DNA of 64,000 nucleotides from Cyclobacteriaceae bacterium (GTDB lineage Bacteria > Bacteroidota > Bacteroidia > Cytophagales > Cyclobacteriaceae): contig JAEUUA010000025.1 of NCBI GenBank assembly GCA_016787755.1, positions 62,001-126,000 on the forward strand. Reading direction: 5' to 3'. The stretch's first letter is position 1; each line of letters begins with the position of its first letter. Both the position numbers and the translations under genes were made by a program. Below, in pieces: positions 35,236 through 43,754 of this stretch. A model generated the notes under the pieces. It made no database searches, was not told the DNA's origin, and worked only from the letters and a program-made list of their open reading frames with translations.

Positions 35236-35991
35236 GTGTTAACGAAACGCATTATTCCATGTTTGGACATTAAAGACGGCCGCACTGTTAAAGGTGTAAA
35301 CTTTATTAATATTCGTGATGCCGGTGATCCGGTTGAATTAGGCGCCTCTTATGCTGCCCAGGGTGCAGATGAATTAGTATTCCTAGACATTTCTGCAACG
35401 AATGAAAACCGAAAAACTTTTGTCGAATTAGTGAAACAAATTGCAGCTCATGTTAATATACCATTCACAGTAGGTGGCGGAATCAGCAGCGTAGCGGATG
35501 TTGCTCCTTTGCTAGAAGCCGGTGCCGATAAGGTAAGTATAAACTCTGCTGCCGTACGTAATCCACACCTTATTGATGAATTAGCAAAAGCATTTGGCTC
35601 GCAATTCGTGGTATTGGCGGTTGATGCTCGTAAGATTCAAAATCAATGGATCATTCATACTCACGGGGGAAGTATGGCAACAGAAAAGAAACTATTCTCA
35701 TGGACTAAAGAAGGTCAGGAACGCGGAGCCGGTGAAATACTCTTCACAAGTATGGATCACGATGGCACCAGGCAAGGATTTGCCAACGATCCGCTTTTCA
35801 AATTACATGAGCTCTTAAAAATTCCTGTGATTGCTTCGGGTGGTGCCGGCAATAAACAACACTTTTTAGAAGCGTTTGTTTTAGGTAAGGCAGATGCTAC
35901 ATTAGCCGCCTCCCTCTTTCACTTTGGAGAGTTGACTATTCCTGATCTAAAAAACTATTTGAACACAAATCAAGTAACTGTCCGACTTTAA
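35236..35991 (+). CDS. hisF: Imidazole glycerol phosphate synthase, cyclase subunit
   Basis: A 251-residue TIM barrel that works with HisH to form imidazole glycerol phosphate and AICAR. RIIPCLDIKDGRTVKGVNF holds the catalytic Asp. Also seen are FTVGGGISSV, DKVSINSAAVRNP, FTSMDHDGTRQGF and IASGGAGNKQHF. The start is GTG, two bases after the hisA stop. Confidence 0.97.
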   Translation: MLTKRIIPCLDIKDGRTVKGVNFINIRDAGDPVELGASYAAQGADELVFLDISATNENRKTFVELVKQIAAHVNIPFTVGGGISSVADVAPLLEAGADKVSINSAAVRNPHLIDELAKAFGSQFVVLAVDARKIQNQWIIHTHGGSMATEKKLFSWTKEGQERGAGEILFTSMDHDGTRQGFANDPLFKLHELLKIPVIASGGAGNKQHFLEAFVLGKADATLAASLFHFGELTIPDLKNYLNTNQVTVRL

Positions 35992-36000
35992 AAACAAGAT

Positions 36001-36606
36001 ATGATTGACATTACAAAACTAGATTTTAAAAAATCGGATGGGATTATCCCCTGCATCGTGCAGGACGCAAACACCCGAGTGGTACTAATGTTGGGCTACA
36101 TGAATGAAGAAGCGCTCAATAAGACATTGAATGAAAAACGCCTGACTTTTTTTAGCCGAACAAAAAAACGTTTGTGGACGAAAGGCGAAACATCAAAAAA
36201 TTACCTGAACCTCATTGATGTAACGGCAGACTGCGATAACGACACCCTGCTTTTTAAAGTAAATCCTTCTGGCCCAACCTGTCATACCGGAGCCGATACT
36301 TGTTTCAACGAAAACAATGAAGAATCAGGGTTGAACTTTTTAGAAGCCATTATTCAGGAACGAAAAAATAATCCGAAAGAAGGATCATACACCAATCAAT
36401 TATTAAATGCCGGAATAAACAAGGTTGCACAAAAAGTAGGTGAAGAAGCTGTAGAACTTGTGATTGAAGCCAAGGACAACAACAAAGAACTTTTTCTGGG
36501 CGAAGCCGCTGACCTTATCTATCATTACCATGTTTTGTTGGCTGCCAAAGGATTTAAATTACAAGATGTTGTAGCTGTTTTGAGAAACAGGCACCTCAAA
36601 AAGTAA
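36001..36606 (+). CDS. hisIE: Bifunctional phosphoribosyl-AMP cyclohydrolase / phosphoribosyl-ATP pyrophosphatase
   Basis: A 201-residue fusion catalysing steps two and three of the pathway. The N-terminal cyclohydrolase has MLGYMNEEALNKT, FFSRTKKRLWTKGETS and the metal-binding Cys/His region DCDNDTLLF and GPTCHTGADTCF. The C-terminal pyrophosphatase, from about residue 115, has KVGEEAVELVIEAKD and LGEAADLIYHYHVLL. It is the last gene of the operon, so all ten pathway steps are covered by eight genes. Confidence 0.97.
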   Translation: MIDITKLDFKKSDGIIPCIVQDANTRVVLMLGYMNEEALNKTLNEKRLTFFSRTKKRLWTKGETSKNYLNLIDVTADCDNDTLLFKVNPSGPTCHTGADTCFNENNEESGLNFLEAIIQERKNNPKEGSYTNQLLNAGINKVAQKVGEEAVELVIEAKDNNKELFLGEAADLIYHYHVLLAAKGFKLQDVVAVLRNRHLKK

Positions 36607-36672
36607 TTCAAAGTTGTCGGCTACCTTGCATTTACAAGCAAACATGATTTTTACTTTTTAGAATCAAAAGAT

Positions 36673-37371
36673 ATGGCTTCCGAAACACACCTCATTAATG
36701 GGTATCCATTTGTTTCTTATACACGAGAAACATATTCTCCCGAAGAAATGACTACGCGAAGTGAAGAGTTTTTTCAATGGATTAACACGAGAAGAACGGT
36801 CCGTGATTTCTCTGACAAAGAACTCCCCTATTCTGTAATCGAAAATATCATTAAAGCAGCTTCTTCTGCTCCATCGGGTGCTCATAAACAACCGTGGACA
36901 TTTTGTGTGGTTACTGATCCTGCTATCAAAAAAGAGATTCGGAAAGCAGCCGAAAAAGAAGAGAAAGAAAGCTATGACAAAAGGATGAGTGAGGAATGGC
37001 TGCACGATTTAAAACATTTACAAACAGATTGGCAAAAACCATTTCTTGAAATTGCACCGTATTTGATTATTGTTTTCAAGAAAGCATATGACTTACAACC
37101 TGATGGCACCAGGCGAACGAATTATTACGTAAATGAATCGGTTGGGCTTGCCTGCGGATTTCTGTTGACAGCGATTCATCACGCAGGGTTGGTAGCCCTT
37201 ACCCATACACCCAGCCCCATGAATTTCCTCATGACAATATTAAAGCGTCCTGAGAATGAGCGTCCATTTTTAGTTATCCCGGTTGGGTACCCTCATCCTA
37301 AAACTTATGTTCCAAAACTAGAAAGAAAATCACTCGATCAGGTGATGGCCAAGTACGATCCTTATTTATGA
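36673..37371 (+). CDS. Nitroreductase-family flavoprotein of the iodotyrosine deiodinase type
   Basis: A 232-residue FMN enzyme of the nitroreductase superfamily. FMN-binding motifs are RRTVRDFS (residues 40-47) and SSAPSGAHKQPWTF (64-77). The spacing of Glu97, Tyr101 and Lys122 (E-x3-Y-x20-K) equals that of the substrate-binding lid triad Glu/Tyr/Lys of mammalian iodotyrosine deiodinase. The rest also follows that family: LGDL-like HDLKHLQTDW, APYLIIVFK, NYYVNESVGLACGFLLTAI and LTHTPSPMNFL. A reductive dehalogenase activity on halotyrosines is therefore plausible, though bacterial members may have other roles. It follows the his operon by 66 bases and overlaps the convergent lipoprotein gene by 10 bases. 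Confidence 0.85.
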   Translation: MASETHLINGYPFVSYTRETYSPEEMTTRSEEFFQWINTRRTVRDFSDKELPYSVIENIIKAASSAPSGAHKQPWTFCVVTDPAIKKEIRKAAEKEEKESYDKRMSEEWLHDLKHLQTDWQKPFLEIAPYLIIVFKKAYDLQPDGTRRTNYYVNESVGLACGFLLTAIHHAGLVALTHTPSPMNFLMTILKRPENERPFLVIPVGYPHPKTYVPKLERKSLDQVMAKYDPYL

Positions 37372-37937
37372 GTAACTAATCCTCGATCAGGATTCAATTT
37401 CAAATAAGTAAGCTTGTAAGTAATTTCAGACTGACCACTCATTTCCGTTCTCACACCTTCTAAGATATCCTTCGATTGATCATAGGTAAAAGTATAGGTC
37501 AGAATCTGTCCACGAGGTTCAAAGTGTGAATACACTAAAATGTTTGCCTCCGACATTCCCGTATATTCTCCACGCACTGAATAAGAAGGCAAACGATCTT
37601 TATCAAGGGAGATTTCCAAAAATTCACGCCCCGTGCTGCTATGATCGCGCAAGATTGCTACCTTGGAATAGTTCTCCTTCCGCACCACAATTCGTTCGCG
37701 TTCTGAAGAATCAAGCATGCCCTTTCCTTTTTTTGTCACTACTACAGAAACAGAATAAATTCCTTCTATTGTCTTTCCACTCGAGGCCTCTTTATTCATG
37801 TAGCGTTGCATCAACTCTTGAAAGTCTACTTGCTCAAACGGATATACCTTTCGATTCTGTTTCATTTGATAAAGCTTCTCCATAGAGCATGAAGCCACGA
37901 GTAAGAGAAGCACGGAATAAAACATAACCTTTTTCAT
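37362..37937 (-). CDS. Lipoprotein of unknown function
   Basis: A 191-residue lipoprotein with signal peptide ending LLLLVASC (Cys17). The mature part is mixed, with KVYPFEQVDFQELMQRYM early and later beta-strand sequence such as TYTFTYDQSKDILEGV. No family recognised. It is 23 bases downstream of the flavoprotein gene on the same strand, so the two may be co-transcribed. Its last ten bases overlap the end of the nitroreductase gene on the other strand. Confidence 0.7.
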   Translation of the reverse strand: MKKVMFYSVLLLLVASCSMEKLYQMKQNRKVYPFEQVDFQELMQRYMNKEASSGKTIEGIYSVSVVVTKKGKGMLDSSERERIVVRKENYSKVAILRDHSSTGREFLEISLDKDRLPSYSVRGEYTGMSEANILVYSHFEPRGQILTYTFTYDQSKDILEGVRTEMSGQSEITYKLTYLKLNPDRGLVTHK

Positions 37938-37960
37938 ACCTCAGGATTAATGAATTACCA

Positions 37961-39442
37961 TCAAAAAACTATATCCATGTACTCACCCTTTGCACAGGAG
38001 CGGCATGAAAGCCGTCCTTTAAGGGCCGTTGGCTTAAACAACGACTTTCCCATTAACATACGCACGCACTCTTGAATACCCTCTGTGATGCTTGGGTGCG
38101 GGTGAACGCATTCAGCCAATTCCTCAATTCCTTTATCCATTGAAATAAGAACCGCGACAGCCTGTATGGCACTACTCGCATGATTCCCAACCACCTTCAT
38201 ACCCAAAATCTTCATATGGTCATCGCAGGTGACCAGCAACTTAATAAACCCTTGTGTGTTTCGTTTGGCTATTGCTCTGGTTATCGTACTGTACTCAAGG
38301 GTTACCACTTTATAATCTACCCCACTCTCTTTTGCCTGAGTTTCGTTCATCCCAACCCCTGCTACCTCCGGGCTCAAAAACATGATGGTACTTATGTTTT
38401 CATACACCAATTTACGATCGGGTTTGCTAAAAATTCTTTCAACGGCATGCCGAGCTTCTAATTCACCTACATTTACCAGAGAAATATCAGCCGTTAAATC
38501 GCCAACCGCATAAATATTGGTGATATTCGTTTGAGTTTCATTATTTTCAATACCTCGCTTAGTAATATGAATACCAACTTCATCATTCACAAGATTTTCA
38601 ATATTGGCTACCCGACCCACAGAAACCAAGGCCTTCTCAACATTAAAAGTCTGCTTACTGCCATCCGTATATTCCAACTCATATTCAACCCGCCCGTTTA
38701 CAATTTTCATGCTTACAAGTCGTGAGTTTCTATGGATTAAAACACCCTTGTTCTCCATGTTTCGTTCCACAATCTTCACTACATCCTCATCCTCAAAAGG
38801 AAGTATTCGGTCTCCCTTATCAATCAGATGAACTTTTGTTTTGCCAAATCCACTGAATATGGTTGCATACTCGCAACCAATTACCCCGGCTCCTACAATC
38901 ACCATGCTCTCCGGAAAATCATCGAGATCCTCTATGCCTTCGCTGGTAAGAATAATCTTTTCATCAATAGGAATTTCAGGCAAATGCCTTGGTCTGCTAC
39001 CGGTGGCCAGAATAATATTTTCGGCATAAACAATTTCTGTATTTCCTGATGCTACAATCTTTACTTCATGTTTACTGATAACTTTTGCTTCACCTTTTCT
39101 AAATGTCAACAGATTTTTGTAAGTAGATGAATTCAATTGTACAAGATGTTCTTCCAGAAGACTCTTCCGCTCTTGAACTGCTTTCCTAACTTCACTTTGA
39201 ATTTCTTTGAAACTGATGGAAGGCTCCTCTATATTATACCGCTTCAAATTTTTTCGAAAGGCTGATGCCTCGCGGGAAAGTTCCCACCAGGTCTTGGATG
39301 AAAGTGCACCATTGGTGACTCCCGCACCGCCCACCTGATTTCTCTCAATTAATAGAGTCTTCTTTCTGAAATCAATGGCGCGCATGGCTGCTGCGTAGCC
39401 AGAGGGGCCTGCCCCAATAATAACAAGATCAAATTTTTCCAT
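37961..39442 (-). CDS. Dihydrolipoamide-dehydrogenase-like flavoprotein lacking the redox disulfide
   Basis: A 493-residue class I pyridine nucleotide-disulfide oxidoreductase by fold. It has an FAD-binding VIIGAGPSGYAAAM (residues 7-20), an NAD(P)-binding VIVGAGVIGCEYATIFSGFG, a second FAD motif NIYAVGDLT and a dimerisation domain with HPSITE (His449, Glu454). The active-site sequence, normally GGTCLNVGCIPSK, here reads GGAGVTNGALSSK. Both cysteines are replaced (Gly41 and Ala46), so it cannot be a lipoamide dehydrogenase or glutathione-type reductase by the usual mechanism. A soluble transhydrogenase-like role is possible. A CxxC pair (Cys480/Cys483 in SCRSCAKG) lies in the C-terminal tail. 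It stands first in a possible two-gene unit with the following lipoprotein. Confidence 0.88.
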   Translation of the reverse strand: MEKFDLVIIGAGPSGYAAAMRAIDFRKKTLLIERNQVGGAGVTNGALSSKTWWELSREASAFRKNLKRYNIEEPSISFKEIQSEVRKAVQERKSLLEEHLVQLNSSTYKNLLTFRKGEAKVISKHEVKIVASGNTEIVYAENIILATGSRPRHLPEIPIDEKIILTSEGIEDLDDFPESMVIVGAGVIGCEYATIFSGFGKTKVHLIDKGDRILPFEDEDVVKIVERNMENKGVLIHRNSRLVSMKIVNGRVEYELEYTDGSKQTFNVEKALVSVGRVANIENLVNDEVGIHITKRGIENNETQTNITNIYAVGDLTADISLVNVGELEARHAVERIFSKPDRKLVYENISTIMFLSPEVAGVGMNETQAKESGVDYKVVTLEYSTITRAIAKRNTQGFIKLLVTCDDHMKILGMKVVGNHASSAIQAVAVLISMDKGIEELAECVHPHPSITEGIQECVRMLMGKSLFKPTALKGRLSCRSCAKGEYMDIVF

Positions 39443-39595
39443 ATATAAAGTAAAGCCTAAACTACTTTACAAGGTACAATTTCCCGTTAATGAATCAATG
39501 CTTTATTTAGCTGTGATGATACTGAATAAGATGATTAATGAATAAAATATTTTAAATTTCAGGTACTAAAGCATTTTAAATTCAGCACAGGTTTT

Positions 39596-40177
39596 ATGAT
39601 TGAACAAGTAATAGAATGGGATAAAGAATTTCTGATTTTCCTAAACAGTTTTCATACTCCCTGGCTTGATCCGGTAATACTCCTCATAACCAAAACCATT
39701 TTCTGGCTACCCCTTTATGCCTTTTTGATTTATCTCATGTTTCGAACCTTCAAAAAGGAAGCCTGGTTTATCTTAATCGGGGCTGGTATTACCATTTTAC
39801 TCTGCGATCAGATTACCTCCACCTTTATGAAGCCTTTCTTCGCACGCTTGCGCCCATCACAAGATCCTTCCATGGCAGGATTACTCCATCATGTTGATAA
39901 TTATAAAGGCGGCTTGTACGGTTTTGCTTCGGGGCATGCAGCCAACACGTTTGGCGTTGCCCTATTTGTTTGGCTAACCTTGAAACCCGTTTACAAGTGG
40001 ATTTGGATAATTTTTATTTGGGCCGCTTTAATGACCTATACGCGCATCTATCTGGGTGTGCATTTTCCAGGTGATATTATTGTTGGTGCAACAATAGGTC
40101 TTGGGTGCGGCTGGATTGGGTTTAAGGTATCAAGTTATTTACTGAAAAGACGAAAAAAAACTCCATCAATTGATTGA
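39596..40177 (+). CDS. PAP2-family membrane phosphatase
   Basis: A 193-residue integral membrane phosphatase, perhaps acting on undecaprenyl pyrophosphate or a phosphatidyl lipid. About five to six membrane helices are visible. The three phosphatase motifs are KPFFARLRP (K-x6-RP), ASGH in place of the usual PSGH (YGFASGHAANTF), and TRIYLGVHFPGD with the catalytic His and Asp. The end is basic (KRRKKTPSID). The last codons form part of a hairpin that serves as a terminator for the genes on the other strand. Confidence 0.92.
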   Translation: MIEQVIEWDKEFLIFLNSFHTPWLDPVILLITKTIFWLPLYAFLIYLMFRTFKKEAWFILIGAGITILLCDQITSTFMKPFFARLRPSQDPSMAGLLHHVDNYKGGLYGFASGHAANTFGVALFVWLTLKPVYKWIWIIFIWAALMTYTRIYLGVHFPGDIIVGATIGLGCGWIGFKVSSYLLKRRKKTPSID

Positions 40178-40184
40178 TGGAGTT
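40153..40184 (-). terminator. Leftward terminator overlapping the PAP2 gene end
   Basis: An 11-bp perfect stem (AACTCCATCAA 40159-40169 with 40174-40184) and a TTGA loop. On the minus strand it is followed by a run of eight T (opposite A 40153-40160), a strong signal for the M20-ribE-DUF937 unit, whose last stop is at 40203. On the plus strand no T-run follows. The sequence also encodes the last residues of the PAP2 protein. Confidence 0.88.
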
Positions 40185-40202
40185 ACTGTAATGTTAATCT
40201 AT

Positions 40203-40715
40203 CTACTTACCAAAAAGTTTTCCAGCAAGTCCACCCAAATCCCCTAAAGAATTTGATGTACTGCTATCCCCCGTAACACTTCCCATCAAGCTTCCTAAAT
40301 CTAAACTGCTATTGCCACTCATCGACTTCATCATATCTGTAAGATCGAACGAGTTGTCCTTTTCATCATTTGTTTTACTGATCAATTGACTCATGACGGT
40401 TGGCACTAAACTGGAAACAATACTTTGAGCCTGAGCACTCTGCATGCCAAATTTTGAGGCAAATGTTCCCGCCACTGAAGAGATAATCTGTTTAACTATG
40501 GGATTGCTGGTTAGACTGCTAGTTGAGGCTCCGCCTTGAAACATAGAAACCACTTGTGGTATGTTACCCTGAGAAACCTGTCCTTTTAATGAATTAAAAA
40601 TTGATCCTGAAACTTCCTGAATGGCCTCGTTTTTAAATTGATCCGGGATCGCACCGTTTTTGACAATCGCATCGCCAGCAAGTTGTTCAACGAGTTTCGT
40701 TAATTGATCGAGCAT
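40203..40715 (-). CDS. DUF937/YidB-like small protein
   Basis: A 170-residue soluble protein rich in Ser, Gly, Gln and Leu. It begins with a helical part (LDQLTKLVEQLAGDAIV, VSGSIFNSLKGQVSQGN) and ends in a low-complexity region of repeated LGSLMGS/LGDLGGL units and LFGK, the shape of DUF937/YidB-like proteins. Function unknown. It is the last gene on its strand after riboflavin synthase, with a 62-base gap. Confidence 0.65.
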   Translation of the reverse strand: MLDQLTKLVEQLAGDAIVKNGAIPDQFKNEAIQEVSGSIFNSLKGQVSQGNIPQVVSMFQGGASTSSLTSNPIVKQIISSVAGTFASKFGMQSAQAQSIVSSLVPTVMSQLISKTNDEKDNSFDLTDMMKSMSGNSSLDLGSLMGSVTGDSSTSNSLGDLGGLAGKLFGK

Positions 40716-40777
40716 AATATTTATTTTTTGATTTGATTAAAGATAAACAAACCCGCTAGGTATCCCTTGGAATTGAA

Positions 40778-41362
40778 TCACTTATTTAACAATCGCTTTA
40801 CATACTTACCGATTATATCAAACTCTAGGTTGGCTGAATCACCAATCTTAATGGATTGAAAATTGGTGTTTTCATAGGTATATGGAATTATCGCCACCGC
40901 AAAGCCATTGGTCTTGCTATTAAAACAAGTAAGACTTACACCATTAATAGCTATCGATCCTTTTTCTACGGTTACGTTTCCCAAGGCAGGATCATATTCA
41001 AATTCAAACAACCAACTTCCTACTTCATCTTTAATGGAAATACACATTCCAATTTGATCCACATGTCCTTGCACTACGTGACCGTCAAACCGACCATTGG
41101 CAATCATGCAACGTTCAAGATTGACGATATCTCCTGGTAGCAAGGTATCAAGGTTTGATTTTTTTAAGGTTTCGTTAATTGCAGTAACCCAATGTAAATC
41201 TCCGTTCACCTGTATCACTGTAAGGCATACGCCATTATGCGAAACACTTTGATCCACTTTTAATTCGCTGCTAATTTTACTTTCAATACAAAACGTTTTG
41301 TTGGAACGATCAGGCGTTACCTCCTTTATTATACCTAATGCTTCAATGATGCCTGTAAACAT
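40778..41362 (-). CDS. ribE: Riboflavin synthase, alpha chain
   Basis: A 194-residue enzyme joining two molecules of 6,7-dimethyl-8-ribityllumazine to give riboflavin. It shows the duplicated lumazine-binding fold: MFTGIIEALG at the start, SHNGVCLTVIQ, GDIVNLERCM, then GHVVQGHVDQIG, and SIAINGVSLTCF in the second half. It starts only three bases after the stop of the M20 peptidase gene; no FMN riboswitch lies in front of it. Confidence 0.96.
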   Translation of the reverse strand: MFTGIIEALGIIKEVTPDRSNKTFCIESKISSELKVDQSVSHNGVCLTVIQVNGDLHWVTAINETLKKSNLDTLLPGDIVNLERCMIANGRFDGHVVQGHVDQIGMCISIKDEVGSWLFEFEYDPALGNVTVEKGSIAINGVSLTCFNSKTNGFAVAIIPYTYENTNFQSIKIGDSANLEFDIIGKYVKRLLNK

Positions 41363-41365
41363 TGA

Positions 41366-43015
41366 CTATTTTTTCTCTGATAACTTTTGAACCTCTTCCT
41401 TTTGATCCGGCCTTACAGTTGGATATTTAATACCCAACTGATCTAAATATGTTTTGTATTTAGCAGGGTTATAATAGAAGGGCTTTAACTTAGGCGCATA
41501 CTCTTCCATAATTTTCTTGTTCAGCGTAATGGCGGGCTCATCTTTTTCACCTACCAAAGGCGTATACTGCAGGTCCTTTGTTTGCTCCGTGCGATAATAC
41601 TCCCATGAATTCTTAAGAATCTCAGGCTTCAACAATAAATCAAGCAAGGTCATTACTTCTGCTTTAGCTCCATACACAATTCCTTTGTGAGCAATGGGCG
41701 TTGCCATAGAGATTGCATTGCTCCAATGGTGACCTGGTAATCCGGGAATGTTAGAGGGGTAGCGAAGCACTATGGTGGGTACGGTCCAACTGATATCCGC
41801 AATGTCATCAGAACCACCCCCCATCGCCATTAGCTGTCTGCCCATTACATTGACAGGGCCGGTAGGACTTGGAAGACTGATCGTATCCAATTTAACTGCC
41901 AGCCCCTCTATTTTAGGAGCTTTTAATTCAATCTGTGTAGCCTTCGCCAACAATTGATCATCTTCAGTCCATTTTGGTAAGCCCACTTTTCTGATGTTCT
42001 CATACATCGCTTCTGCCATCGGTTTATTGAAATGACCAGGCCAGGCTGAGCCTAAAACTTCGTAGGTAAATTTTGTATCAGTCATTAACGCTGCTCCTTC
42101 TGCGGTCTTAATTCCTTTATCAAATAACTTTTTAATATCCGGATACGTACGTTCTCTAAAATAATACCACACAGAAGCTTTTGAAGGAACCACGTTGGGT
42201 TGATCTCCGCCATCAGAAATCACATAATGCGAACGCTGCGTTAATTCCAAATGCTCTCTTCTAAAGTTCCAACCAATGTTCATGAGTTCAACGGCATCCA
42301 GTGCACTCCTTCCCCGCCAGGGGGCACCAGCAGCGTGCGCAGCAGCGCCTTCAAAGTTAAATCGAACAGATACCAATCCATTACCTCCCGAGTCGCCATA
42401 GCCAACGCCTAAATTGTTTGCCACGTGGGTGAAGATGCAGGCATCCACATTTTTAAAATAGCCAGCACGCACATAGTAAGCCTTTGTACCCACCAGCTCT
42501 TCAGCAATACCCGGCCAAAGCATAATGGTACCCTTGATTTTTTCACGCTCCATAATTTTTTTTAAGGCTAATGCGGAAATGATATTCAGCGCTTGTCCTG
42601 AATTATGACCTTCGCCATGACCCGGTGCACCTATGACAATAGGATCCTGATAAGCAACACCCGGCTTTTGTGATGCTTTAGGAATACAATCAACATCGGA
42701 TCCAAGAGCAATTACAGGTTTCCCTGAACCCCAGGTTGCAATCCATGCAGTAGGTACACCGGCTATTCCCTTTTCGACTTTAAATCCCTGCTTCTCTAAC
42801 AGATTTGTGAGATAGTTAAAAGTCTCCCACTCCTGAAACCCCAGCTCAGAAAAACTGAATAGCATGTCATTGATCTGTTGACCAAGCACAGCATTTTTTT
42901 CTACCTCGGCAGCAGCATCCGCCTTGAGCTTTTCAATTTGTTGTACTTCAGTTTGCGCAACAAGTGAAGCACTTAAGAAAACCAGGCTCAACAGAAATAA
43001 GATTCTTTTCTTCAT
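41366..43015 (-). CDS. Exported M20-family amidohydrolase (AbgB-like)
   Basis: A 549-residue metallopeptidase/amidohydrolase of the M20 family resembling AbgB-type aminobenzoyl-glutamate hydrolases. A signal peptide (MKKRILFLLSLVFLSASLVAQ) shows export. Metal-binding blocks are GSDVDCIP, GAPGHGEGHNSGQ and WPGIAEELVGTKAYY; the dimerisation region has NFEGAAAHAAGAPWRGRSALDA. The late MGGGSDDIADISW and PGLPGHHWSNAI complete the family pattern. The ATG at 43015 begins the signal peptide and is preferred to one 11 codons earlier. Substrate unknown; it precedes ribE in a tight pair. Confidence 0.88.
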   Translation of the reverse strand: MKKRILFLLSLVFLSASLVAQTEVQQIEKLKADAAAEVEKNAVLGQQINDMLFSFSELGFQEWETFNYLTNLLEKQGFKVEKGIAGVPTAWIATWGSGKPVIALGSDVDCIPKASQKPGVAYQDPIVIGAPGHGEGHNSGQALNIISALALKKIMEREKIKGTIMLWPGIAEELVGTKAYYVRAGYFKNVDACIFTHVANNLGVGYGDSGGNGLVSVRFNFEGAAAHAAGAPWRGRSALDAVELMNIGWNFRREHLELTQRSHYVISDGGDQPNVVPSKASVWYYFRERTYPDIKKLFDKGIKTAEGAALMTDTKFTYEVLGSAWPGHFNKPMAEAMYENIRKVGLPKWTEDDQLLAKATQIELKAPKIEGLAVKLDTISLPSPTGPVNVMGRQLMAMGGGSDDIADISWTVPTIVLRYPSNIPGLPGHHWSNAISMATPIAHKGIVYGAKAEVMTLLDLLLKPEILKNSWEYYRTEQTKDLQYTPLVGEKDEPAITLNKKIMEEYAPKLKPFYYNPAKYKTYLDQLGIKYPTVRPDQKEEVQKLSEKK

Positions 43016-43174
43016 GGATATTAGTTTGGGATATCGCAATTTAACCATTAGCCAATGTGATCCAAGAACCTTATATGTATGCAGAAATACTTGTTTAAAT
43101 GGTAAAAAATTAGGATTTCAAAAATATTTAGTTTATTTTATAAACTTATTTATAATATTATCGTTATTTGGAAT

Positions 43175-43750
43175 ATGGAAACAAATACAGAAAATCTTAC
43201 GCCTCAGGAAAGTCTTGACCTAATCACACGTATGATCCGTCAAACTCAAAGTAACTTGACTCAAAGTAGTTTCTACTTTCTATTATGGGGTTGGGTAATT
43301 GCGTTCTGCAATGCGGGTATGTATGCCCTAATAAAATTCACCGACTTACAACACCCCTATGCTATTTGGCTTATTACCATTCCAACCTGGGTGGTTACGA
43401 TTCTCTATGCAAAACGTCAGGGTGGTTCATCTCCAAACCGAACCCATCTGGATAAAATAAATATGTGGCTTTGGATCGCGCTGGCCATTACAATTTGCCC
43501 TGTGTTGGTATTTGGTAATCAGGTTAACTGGTTAATCAATGCAATCATTCTGCTACCGGTTGGTCTTTGCACATTTGTGTCCGGAATCATTCTCCGATTC
43601 AAGCCATTGGTTCTGGGCGGCATTATATTTTGGATCGCTGGAACGCTCTGTTTTATCGTTTCACCAATCGATCAACATCTTGTGGGTGCATTCGCCATGA
43701 TTTTTGGATACCTGATTCCGGGCTATATGTTGCGATCCGGTAAAAAATAG
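43175..43750 (+). CDS. Multi-pass membrane protein of unknown function
   Basis: A 191-residue protein with a short charged N-terminus (LTPQESLDLITRMIRQTQSNL) and about five membrane helices, for example FYFLLWGWVIAFCNAGMYALI and MWLWIALAITICPVLVFG. I do not assign a family. It is followed after four bases by a small winged-helix regulator, a pairing that is common in Bacteroidota and suggests a regulated membrane module. Confidence 0.75.
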   Translation: METNTENLTPQESLDLITRMIRQTQSNLTQSSFYFLLWGWVIAFCNAGMYALIKFTDLQHPYAIWLITIPTWVVTILYAKRQGGSSPNRTHLDKINMWLWIALAITICPVLVFGNQVNWLINAIILLPVGLCTFVSGIILRFKPLVLGGIIFWIAGTLCFIVSPIDQHLVGAFAMIFGYLIPGYMLRSGKK

Positions 43751-43754
43751 TAAC

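Noticed and set aside
37961..39442. E3 component (lipoamide dehydrogenase) of a 2-oxoacid dehydrogenase complex
   Set aside because: Both redox-active cysteines are missing and no E1 or E2 gene is nearby, so only the fold is assigned.
41363..41365. FMN riboswitch before riboflavin synthase
   Set aside because: Only three bases separate it from the upstream gene, leaving no room for the conserved FMN aptamer.
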